64,000 bases of DNA from positions 1,550,001-1,614,000 of the forward strand of contig JAFEVB010000010.1 in the NCBI GenBank assembly GCA_032629725.1, in the 5' to 3' direction. The notes under the pieces are model-generated. The model was not told where the DNA came from, did not search any database, and saw only the letters and a list, made by a program, of their open reading frames with translations. Source of the DNA: Gremmenia infestans. Taxonomy: Eukaryota; Ascomycota; Leotiomycetes; Helotiales; Hamatocanthoscyphaceae. A program made the translations under genes and the position numbers. Of the stretch, positions 55,741 to 64,000 are shown in pieces (positions within the stretch are counted from its first letter, which is position 1; each line of letters begins with the position of its first letter).

Positions 55741-56228
55741 TCGCCCCCATCGTCCCACCATATGTTGGTCTACATCTACATGCTCGCTTTTGACTGTTGG
55801 AACTACTGCGGATATAACATAACACAGCAGGTGTGTATTTCGGTCGCTTGTTGGTTGTGGAGAACTTCACTTTACTACTGGCTCACAATCTGCAATCTTC
55901 TATGCTAAGCCGCATCCGGACAAACCCACATAATAAACTAACTTATAAAAGTCGTTGGTTCCAGCAATCCGGGTGCTTGGCCGTCTACAGTTAGTTATTT
56001 TTAACAATCATCCGACTAGCCTTACGGTATTACGCAGTACATATCCTCTCTCCTGAAACACAGACTTGAGTGAATTCTTGTTCTTAATTCACTTACTTTC
56101 CCTCTCCCTAAGAAATTCACTCCCTCTTCCTCTCCCTCTCCTCCCTTCCAATATCCCCTCTCCTTTCCCCTCCTTGCTTTTTGCCTTCCAGCTTAAATCT
56201 ACCTTCTATCCTATCTCACTTCAGAAAT

Positions 56229-57682
56229 ATGGCTACTTCAGATTCGGACCTTGTCCGAAAGGCCGAGGCCATTCTGGCAAGTGCCAAATCCTTCAAGGGT
56301 GACCGAGCTGAAAGATACGAATTGATGAAGCAAGTAGATCTCTTTTATCAGGACCTGGAAGATCCAATGGACGCTATGCTAAAGCAATTCTCGTCTGTAA
56401 GTGACGATCCATAGAGACAGCTCCTAGAATCAATCTTCATTCCCCGTTCCTTTATTATGGCATAGCATCTTTGCTGACCTCCAATACAACAGACAAGCGT
56501 ATCAACTTCGCTGGCTGTGATGGTTGCTAGTGGTGCCTTTGAAAAGATGCCGAAGCAGGGCAGCATCACAGCGAAGGAGCTCGGCGCACTTGTCAAGATC
56601 GAGCCGAATGTCATAGGTCTGTGGTCTCGTTGTCTTTCACTCTACCTCTCGGGACTAATTTGGCGGAATAGCACGCCTTATGCGAATGCTTACAGGTACT
56701 GGCATCATTGAACTTACTGGAGATGACACCTACGCTCATACCCCTAAGTCTCTCGTCTACCTACAAGGTGCAGCTGTTGATTTCTGGAATCTATGGTACG
56801 TATCCAAGCATTCACCCCAGGCATGTATCACGTGTTAACAAACATCCAGCACAAACTTCACCCAGTGCTTCCTCCGCTTTCCCGAGTACTTCAAGACCAA
56901 AACCCCAGAGGAATTGATTGATCTCCGGAAGACTCCATATTCTTTCGCATATGGCGGTGAAGGTCTGACGTTCTATGAGGTCCTCGCATCGAAACCCGAG
57001 ACTCTAAACATGTTCAACAAAGCTATGATGCAACAGGAAGCTTCGTTGCCAACTCTAGGGATGTTTCCATTCGCGTCCCTCAAGAATGAGGTAGAGGCCG
57101 AACCACACAGGGCCTTCGTTGTTGATATTGGCGGTGGAAGGGGCCAATCTCTTCTCCTGATCCAGCAAGAAACCTCCAATGGATTTGGAACCAGCTCGAA
57201 GATGATCTTGCAAGACAAACCCCATGTCTTAGATACAATACCGCCAGAGCTGGTTCCCGGAATTGAAAAGGTGCCATATGACTTTTATACTGAGCAGCCC
57301 ATCAAGAGTAAGTTGTATTCTTGTTTTCAAGTTTCATAATCGAGACTAATAGTGTCTAGATGCCCACATCTATTATATACGCCGAATCATGCACAACTAT
57401 CAAGACAATGTTTGCAGGGAAATTCTGGAGAATATCGCCAAAGCTATGGGTCCCACTTCTCGTCTCTTGATCGCCGAGATCATTGTTCCCGCTCGCACTA
57501 CAGTGGGTGAGGACATGAGCACGTATTGGATGGATATGGTAATGCTAGGCATTGGTGGGAAGGAAAGACGTGCAAACGAATTTAGCGATCTTTTACAGTC
57601 TGTGGGTTTGGAGTTGGTCAAGATCTGGCCAGCGAAGGTTGGTAATCAGGCGGTTGTGGAAGCGAGATTAAAAGGGGCTTGA
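56229..57682 (+). CDS. COMT-like O-methyltransferase
   Basis: Five exons: 56229-56396, 56493-56616, 56672-56795, 56850-57307 and 57360-57682 (398 aa). Introns are 96, 55, 54 and 52 nt. Intron 2 (GTCTGT donor, GACTAATTT branch, GGAATAG) yields NVIARLMRMLTGTGII; an acceptor 40 nt later would lose this helix. The N-terminus is a helical dimerisation region, ending in TYAHTPKSLVYL. The SAM motif VVDIGGGRGQ is at about 228-237. Further motifs are LQDKPHVL, HIYYIRRIMHNYQDN, LLIAEIIVP and MDMVMLGIGGKERRANEF, all found in plant COMT-like fungal enzymes that methylate phenolic or polyketide hydroxyls. The product and substrate are unknown. It lies in the same neighbourhood as the LaeA-like gene and an epoxide hydrolase. 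Confidence 0.92.
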
Positions 57683-58898
57683 TGTCAACAAACCGGATAC
57701 TGCTCGCCTTATTTCTAAGTCTGATAGTGGAGACTGTTTAGCGTGTATGGATCCTACATATGTAACTAGCCCTTTACATTCGTGTAAATCCGTAGAATAG
57801 GAAGAAATATAATAGCTAAAGCAATCTTAAAGTGGGAGAGCCTTATTTTCTATCGGATGTAAGCTCTCTAAGTGGCGCGGAATATAAAATTGTTAACTTA
57901 AAACAGCCTCTATTAGACTTAAAAATAGCAATTTATAGTCTACATGCAGCTTTTTATCCCAGTATAAAAAATGTAAATTGTCTATCTACTTTAAGTAAAT
58001 AACCGTTTATGGTATTTCCAAACAATATTAAATGATCATTTCAACGCATAGACAGAAGAAAGATAACAAGGCATATAGGTACTCACGGAATTATTTCCCT
58101 AGTTCAACTTTCGCTATATATCTAATCCTTCGCTGTCGTTGAAAAAGGGGGTTTCATAGCGGCTGACATTATAGCACATGAACGAGATCCTGCAAGAAGG
58201 AGATGGAAATGACGGCCGTTGTGGTGTCTTTTAGAATGCAGGCTACTTAAAACAAACTCTGATCTTGGCAGCTGTTTTAAAGGGCTTTCCTGCTTGGGCA
58301 TTTCAGTGGTGCGTAGTCTCAAGCAGTCCGTTTTCGGGATGGAGGACAGCGAAAACAGCGCAAGTTCAAGAGTCAAATTTGAAGCAAGATAATGTAGACG
58401 CTACAGTGGTACTTTGCAGGCACTGACTTATCTTCTGGATTTTCTTCCAAATAGCCGTAGTTAATTTGTTTCAATGGACCGGACAAGTTCTCATAGGTTG
58501 TAATTCGGGATGACTTGCCAATAGCATTAGCTCGCCCTTAGATGGTAGGGACATTGTGACGATTAACGAGAGGAGTCTCGTCAAAGTTTCTCCTTACACG
58601 CGAATGGCCTAGAGGCGCAGACCAGTGGTGAGCCCATAGTGTGGTCGGGTCGGGGCATGATTAGAAGCGAAGTTCTGAACAGAGGCAAAAATAACATATA
58701 CTAACAAATTTCATCGCGCTCATCGAGGATTCTTTGTGCTTAGGGCGACTTTCCTCCATAGCGAGTAAGTGGTATGTACTCGAAATAACAGGCGTTACCC
58801 TCTATCATGAATTTCGGTGTCTTAATGGTTATAGGTGCATTGTTTATCTTACATCGTACATGATTTTTTCAGACCCTCTTCTGAAGTACCTCCACACA
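57683..58898. other. 1.2-kb intergenic region with an AT-rich block
   Basis: Lies between convergent genes. The part at about 57770-58050 is notably AT-rich with many TTA, AAT and TAA words and no open frame of note. The rest is unremarkable. No gene recognised. Confidence 0.4.
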
Positions 58899-61135
58899 TC
58901 AAGAAAAGACACAATCATAACCTGGGGATTTAACACAAACACCAACTTGAAGAGATGTCATACTAATACTCTCCCACTGTCCGCCACCGGCTCCACATTT
59001 TGAATCTGAAACAATCTGGTTCGCAGCATCGGTAAGGGATCCCTTTTGAGGGGGTGGGGTCCTATTAGACTCATTAGGATTTAAGCATGCAAACCTCTTC
59101 ACAGAGACTTACAAAGCATTTCCTTGTCCCGGATCATAATTGATATATATTTCACACTGTTTGTTATCGCTGACCACAACAGGACACCACTTCCAGTTCT
59201 GACCTATAAATTAACAAGTAGGGTCGCTAACAGTGACAAAGTCCGAGCCTGTACCAATTTTGGCAATTGCGTTCTGGCAGTCCGAGACACTAGGGCTTCC
59301 AAAAGGACACGAGGGTGCTGTAGCTGAAGCTGAACTCGTGGTGGCAATTTTGGTACTAGAGATTTTCGCCGTTTGAGTGGCTGTACATGTTATGTCAGGC
59401 ACGTAATTGTAGGATGGCAGAACGATGTAACAGCCTGCACCGATCGTTAGGCAAGTGTCGCCACCACCGGGGGAAAGTCCTTCGCAGAAGGTACCCGGAC
59501 CCCAGGATGTTCCGGAGACGAGTGAACCTGTCGCTGTGGAAGACCTCGTTGAAGTGAAAAGTGTCGTTGGGGGCCTGGTGGTGCTGAATATCGAGGACGC
59601 GGTGCTCAGCTGAGACGAGCTTCTAAATGTCCCAGAAGAGCTTACTATCTGAGATCCGGAGGTACTTGATCCTGTCGAGCTTATGGTCGGGGTTATAGAC
59701 ATGGAGCTGAAGCCACTGCCAAATTGAGATGAGATATCTGCATTCACGGCAGAAGCAGCCGCCGCAGCCGCAGCAGTATCGAAAGGGATCGCAGGGACCC
59801 AACTCTGGTCGATGAAACCCGAAAATAGCACATAGTGTATGCTGGGTAGCGCAGAGCTAGCCGAACTGCTCGTCGATGAGCTCTGGGAAGAGCTTTGGGT
59901 AGACGAGACCGTTTGAGAAGGTTTGGTCTGGGATGGAAGAGACAGACTAGCATCCGGGTCTGGAGTAGGGATCAAATCTGCCCCGATGAGGATGGCTGGT
60001 AGCAGAGGTGGGAAGTATAATCCAGGAACAGTGCCAACACCGAAGACAAGAGTTACACCGAGGCCTCCACTGCAGAAGACAAGGCAGGGAAAAAAGAGGA
60101 GTGCAAGTACTTCAGCGCCACTTGAGTCCCTGGTCGTGTATACTTGATTCGTTGTGACCCCAGCAATGGTGCTGAATGAAGAAGTCGATACAGCTGAAAA
60201 GCTGGTGATTGTAGGGAATCCGGGTGGAACGATAATTGCACCTCCCGAGGATGAAGTTGAATGGACAGTGCTTTGTTGGGATTTTGTGGAGGAGGGACCG
60301 GTGGTAATGCTTCTTGTCGTTATAGTGTTGGATTGGCTTCCCGGTGATGATGAATCTGCCGAGTTTGAGGACGAGCTAGATATTCCAGACGATTGGCTGG
60401 TGGCGGCAGATTTTGTAACCCCTGAGCTCGACCCAGAGGTAGTGCTGCTACCATCACCTTGGGATGATCCAGTGCGAGCAGTGGTACTCCCAGTCTTAGA
60501 TGCGGAAGACACACTCTGTACGGTAGAGGATCCCGAACTTGTCAACAGTATCGTTGAGGATTTAGACCTGGAGCTTGATTTGGACGATGATGGTCGAGGT
60601 GGGGCTGATGAGTTTGTTGATGAGCCCCCTGAGCAGTCACTTGTGATGACAGGAGGAAGTGGTGGTTTGGTTGGAGCCGGAACATTGACCGAAGATCCCA
60701 GTTGTACCCACACTATTCAAAGGAGTAAGTAACTTGCTCATTTTGCCAATAGAACGTATACTAACCTTGTCCAAGTTCGCCAACGGATGTGGATGTAATT
60801 GCTCCTTTGCTGTTACTTGTTTGGATCACTGTACCTGCACACCCGACATCGGCATAATTAGTGAGGAAAGAAGCAATGTATGTCGCAGTTGTAGTTGCAG
60901 TTGCTGCTGTTGCCTTCAGTGTGGTTTTGGATGGGGTCATGCCAGAAGATCCGAATGAAACGCATGACTTTGTTTCGGTGGCCTGTGTACCTTCATAAAC
61001 ACACAGATTGTACGCTTGCTGACTCAAGATTGATGATTGTATAGAGTTGCTAGCTGGCACAGCGCCATATGATATTGAGTAGAGGGTAGAAAGAGCAGCT
61101 ATCGTTGCTCTACGGCGGAAAGAACCCATCATCAT
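58899..61135 (-). CDS. Ser/Thr-rich secreted or cell-wall protein with Cys-containing C-terminal domain
   Basis: Four exons: 61135-60766, 60712-59255, 59203-59113 and 59061-58899 (693 aa). Introns are 53, 51 and 51 nt. The frame of exon 2 itself runs on to a stop at 59211. But a GTACAG donor at 59254 and a TTTATAG acceptor at 59204 lead to QNWKWCPVVVSDNKQCEIYINY. A GTAAGT donor at 59112 then leads to DAANQIVSDSKCGAGGGQW, ISMTSLQVGVCVKSPGYDCVFS and a stop. These two exons have evenly spaced Cys and form a plausible domain, so I include them. Residues 1-25 are a signal-like head (MMMGSFRRRATIAALSTLYS). A Ser/Thr-rich middle surrounds a hydrophobic patch (ALLFFPCLVFCSGG). Similar architectures occur in fungal surface proteins. 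The function is unknown, and no GPI-type ending is seen. Confidence 0.7.
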
Positions 61136-61951
61136 TTAAAATTCCCAAGAGAATGGCTTCCAAAGAGATCTGCTAAAGACGAAGATGAAGAGACAGGTGT
61201 TTAGATGGGATTCTCTCAGCTCTGTAGGTCTTGAGCTCATTATAATACCTCATCGCCGGTAGGCTTGGAACAATGGGTTGACGAGACCCGAGTCCGCATA
61301 GGAGCCAACAATCCTTCAATCATAACTCAAATTAGACATCAAAGCAAAAGCAAGTAAGCAAGCCATTGATCTTACGGCACCAATTTTAATCTTGAATAAG
61401 CTTATTTCAGAGGCTCTTAGGCAGAACTATAAAGATATCATCGCAAATATTGGTCACGATTCACAAGCCACAGCAACTGAGGGCGCCAGAAATCAGGAGG
61501 ACGAGGCGCAGGTACATTGAGGCTATCCGTTGCTGACACCCCCACACCTGAGTAATTCGAAAACCCATGATATAAGCGCGGATTCTCCGGAGATACGGCC
61601 CAATGCGGGTATTGAGAACATGTCAGCTACTGGTTAATAATCAGGGCGGCTTACTGGCACCACCATAAAGGTTTCATATTTGCTTCTATCATTATTCCTT
61701 CCTACAATACGAACTCAGCTGAGTGTATTGTCCTTTATTTAGGTGCGGTTCGGCAATGATCCTGATGGAAGGATGTCCTTCGGAAGTAGGTATTTGCAAT
61801 GCTGGGTTATTCTTGTAGATAGTCTCATTTCACTTCCAAGTCCTGCACCATATACATATCTCATAATCCAATCTACATTACTTTCTATCCATTCTCTTTA
61901 CAATATTTTACCATCTGTCTTTCCTATCATTACATGTTCCCATCTAGCAAG
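61136..61951. other. Divergent upstream region, 816 bp
   Basis: Lies between the Ser/Thr-rich protein gene (leftward) and the metalloprotease gene (rightward). Possible TATA-like or AT-rich elements occur near 61850-61910. No gene recognised. Confidence 0.4.
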
Positions 61952-63319
61952 ATGAAACTCTCAACATTTCTCGTGTTCCCAGCACTCTTTTGGGCCTCAA
62001 ATGGCCAAAATATTAATCAACTATTCCATACGGTCCCAACCCCAGGAGGAGGAAGTTGCAGCAGTGCTCAGATCCCAGCTTTGAATAGCTGGCTTATGGA
62101 TACTTTGACTCTTGTCAATGCGGCCGTGAATGATTTGAATGCTTTCGACGTCAACAATGTCGACGCCACTCCACGTCTTATACGAAACCTCATGGGTTGG
62201 TTCAAAGTCCGTGTTACGAAAGGTAGAAGATTGTATGCAGCAGACGTCGGGAGAATCACTACCATCTCCAGTCAGTAATGTTCCTGGCAAAGTGTACTGA
62301 AGTTTTATTTTTGGGATAAGGTCTAGAAATTGGGGGCTAACTTTATTTTACAGACACATTCGCTGCTCTTGCCAACTTCCTTACTGGGCAAACCCCAAAC
62401 CTTGCCGGAGAAAGTATGCCCTGGCTTTTCTGCGGTGGCGGTTGGCAAGTAGAGACCGACCTGTTATATGTGAGCACCATCAGCTCCTATTAGCATACTG
62501 GTACTTTTGAACAACACTTCCAAAGTTCACTTAGCTCCAGCCGTTTTCTTGGAAGTGCTTCGCTTGCACTTACATGCTTACCACGAAGAACGAACACTAA
62601 AAAGCATAATGCTGACTCTTGAGTTCTATAGGAAGAGGACACCGGTAACCCCATACTAGACCATAGCGTCAACCCACCCGTCCAGGCAAACATGCGAACA
62701 TTCCCCACCCCCCCAGGCTCCGATGCCTCAGTAACGAGCCTGCTTTCAAAGATGCAGGAAGGATGGCCTGCCAACCCTGCATACTATGCCTACTGGTCAT
62801 CCGATATCCACGACTATATGATCGTCCCAGCAGCGAAGCGGTACAATGGAACCCCTCGGGACTTCTGCACCCCTCCCGCAGGACAAATCTTCTTCGCGTT
62901 CACTATTGATGTCTTGCTACGGGATAGCGTCACTATCTGCCCTGATGCCTTCAAAACTCTTTCTGAGCCGTTCGAGACGATTCAACAGTCTATGGCAGCC
63001 CCTGCCGCCGCGAACGTTGGTACTTACCTTAACGACGTGTCGCCGAGAGGATTGACGCTTTTGCATGAGTTTATTCACTTGACGCTCGGGACGCGCGAGG
63101 ACATAACTGGTGACAGTGGAAGTAAGAAACATCATCTCGAGACTCGTGTTATGTGGAAATGCTAACGTTGTGGCAGCTAAACCTACATGGTGCCTGGAAC
63201 TGACTAGACCCAAGGCCGTGATAAACCCCGACTCCTATGCGTTCTTCGCTTGGTCGTTGTTTTTAGAGGCGAATGGGCCTAATAACTTGCAGTGGCACAC
63301 TGGGTGGAGTCAAGATTAA
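61952..63319 (+). CDS. Secreted zinc metalloprotease-like protein, M35 (deuterolysin)-like
   Basis: Four exons: 61952-62270, 62354-62469, 62632-63121 and 63177-63319 (355 aa). Introns are 83, 162 and 55 nt, and all phases close. The start at 61952 gives a good signal peptide (MKLSTFLVFPALFWASNG). An in-frame ATG six codons upstream at 61934 is less convincing. The zinc-binding HEFIH motif (HExxH) is at about residues 290-294. A DSYAFFAWSLFLEA segment about 50 residues further is the place where deuterolysin-type enzymes have their third ligand and Tyr region. The internal Cys-rich parts (WLFCGGGW, DFCTPP, VTICPDAF, PTWCLE) suggest disulphides. A clear match to the canonical GTxxYG of M35 is lacking, so a divergent relative is more accurate. 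Active-site geometry cannot be confirmed here. Confidence 0.75.
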
Positions 63320-63528
63320 GCGTTGGTTTGTAAAGCAGGATTGATGGAAAGATTTGGTGTTTTGTACAGTATTCTTCTTTGGTATAAAAGCATTCGTCAA
63401 GTTCAGTCGGGGTTGTACTGGAGTCCTTAGTCCGAAATTTAAGCTGCCCTTTTTGATTCGGAAACTCCAACAGCATTCTATCCCTACAGTCAAGCTGCCG
63501 TCTTGGTTACATGAGCTCCAAGGGCATT
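63320..63528. other. Short convergent intergenic region
   Basis: Lies between the metalloprotease stop and the stop of the right-edge gene. It contains most of a 51-bp imperfect tandem repeat (separate entry). Both genes' terminators should lie here. Confidence 0.4.
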
Positions 63529-63541
63529 CTATTCCCATAAA
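63441..63541. repeat. Two imperfect tandem copies of a 51-bp unit
   Basis: Unit 1 starts at 63441 and unit 2 at 63492, both with AAGCTGCC. Both contain CTCCAA followed by GCATTCTAT and end near CCC. The second copy reaches the final codons of the right-edge gene. Confidence 0.7.
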
Positions 63542-64000
63542 GACAAATCGCTCTCCTCCGTCCCAAAGAAATGCGTCGGAAAATGTTCAAACGCACAGTG
63601 TCTCTCTATAAACTTAACCATCCCTCTCTCTCTGAGCCCTCTTAAAAGGTGTTCCCAAACACCTTCCCACTTCCCATCCAACATCACCCCCGCGCTCTTC
63701 TTGAAGTCTTTCTCCCTTTCTTCATCATTCCAGAAATCAATGAACCGCATAACTACCTCCCCTATTTCTTCTTCTTGGATGAACCCCCGAACTCCCCTGC
63801 CATTCATCGCTTTGGGTTCAGTCGGGCCGGGGCTCAAGAAGTAGACTAGACTTCGAAGGTCTTCAATCTCGAGACGGACTGCTGGTGAAAGGACGGAGCT
63901 GAAGTGGGCATCCATCACCCCAGTGAAGGCTGTGACGCGGTCCCACCAGAAGCCGGTGAAGTTAACATGCACGGTGCTTAGCGGCAACGTGCTGATTGCG
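63529..64000 (-). CDS. Hypothetical protein, N-terminus beyond right edge
   Basis: The frame is open to the window edge (reading inward from A-I-S-T-L-P) and stops at 63529, so only the C-terminal part of at least 156 residues is present. The visible part has VHVNFTGFWWDRVTAFTGVMDAH, then LRSLVYFLSPGP, a charged Glu-rich segment (QEEEIGEVV) and the end HFFGTEESDLSLWE. I do not recognise the family. The sequence is well-behaved, with varied composition and no low complexity. Full extent, introns and start are outside the window. Confidence 0.6.
   Translation of the reverse strand, partial: AISTLPLSTVHVNFTGFWWDRVTAFTGVMDAHFSSVLSPAVRLEIEDLRSLVYFLSPGPTEPKAMNGRGVRGFIQEEEIGEVVMRFIDFWNDEEREKDFKKSAGVMLDGKWEGVWEHLLRGLRERGMVKFIERHCAFEHFPTHFFGTEESDLSLWE

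Larger units (their letters stand above)
54906..56228. other. Divergent upstream region with low-complexity repeats
   Basis: 1.3 kb between the LaeA-like gene (leftward) and the O-methyltransferase (rightward). It contains GTAGGTA-type repeats and their complements (55090-55225), a GATG microsatellite (55619-55639), C-rich minisatellite copies (55668-55740) and a CT-rich stretch before the O-methyltransferase start (56090-56215). No gene recognised. Confidence 0.6.

Noticed and set aside
58122..58376. 84-codon leftward frame
   Set aside because: No motif. It lies in a gene-free region between convergent genes.
60154..60732. 192-codon open frame antisense to the Ser/Thr-rich gene
   Set aside because: The composition is the complement of Ser/Thr codons (Asp, Glu, Val and Leu runs). 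No motif is seen.
1..64000. Transposon, CRISPR, rRNA or viral sequences
   Set aside because: No transposase, integrase, reverse transcriptase, spacer array, rRNA core or viral gene was recognised anywhere in the window.

Overview
The window is nuclear chromosomal DNA from a filamentous ascomycete (Pezizomycotina). Genes are split by many short introns, mostly 45-125 nt, with GT donors, CTAAC/CTGAC-like branch points and AG acceptors. Family content (DUF4470-MYND, 2EXR, BTB, FSH1 hydrolase, LaeA-like methyltransferase, a STAND-type N-terminal domain, Ser/Thr-rich secreted proteins) is typical of this group. Leotiomycetes is my best guess at class, but that is an impression of protein content, not a proof. 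I saw no operons, bacterial features, CRISPR array, rRNA or convincing tRNA.

Layout. 1-10.3 kb is accessory-like and gene-poor: a MYND/DUF4470 gene cut by the left edge, a flavin reductase-like gene, a 6-phosphogluconate-dehydrogenase-like gene, a BTB gene with an in-frame stop, a small unknown gene, a palindrome-rich gene desert and an FAD monooxygenase. 11.7-19.9 kb is conserved housekeeping: Nup170/155, 3-ketoacyl-CoA reductase (IFA38 type) head-to-head with ERG28, and galactose-1-phosphate uridylyltransferase. 20.7-30.4 kb is mixed: a 2EXR gene, an unknown gene, a very unusual fusion of a fungal STAND N-terminal domain to a G-alpha-like GTPase, a TMEM97/EXPERA membrane protein, a frameshifted 2EXR relic and an FSH1 serine hydrolase. 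32.7-51.1 kb is again conserved: a 929-aa transcription factor (BED-like finger plus Zn2Cys6), karyopherin Mtr10, SmE, 5-formyl-THF cyclo-ligase, Rot1, a membrane-anchored histidine acid phosphatase, NAD-isocitrate dehydrogenase subunit 2 and exocyst Sec5. 51.3-64 kb is accessory: epoxide hydrolase, LaeA-like methyltransferase, COMT-like O-methyltransferase, a Ser/Thr-rich secreted protein with overlooked C-terminal exons, a secreted HExxH metalloprotease and a gene running off the right edge.

How the genes relate. The housekeeping blocks alternate in strand, so several pairs share short bidirectional promoters: IFA38/ERG28 (223 bp), MTR10/SmE (412 bp), cyclo-ligase/ROT1 (286 bp) and IDH2/SEC5 (549 bp). 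The first pair joins two ER lipid-synthesis genes. The epoxide hydrolase and two methyltransferases could be tailoring enzymes of a secondary-metabolite locus, but no backbone synthase, transporter or dedicated regulator lies in the window. Two accessory genes are broken by single lesions (BTB nonsense codon, 2EXR frameshift), which points to decay of expanded families. Exon models were assembled by hand from splice signals, reading-frame continuity and family motifs, without transcript data.
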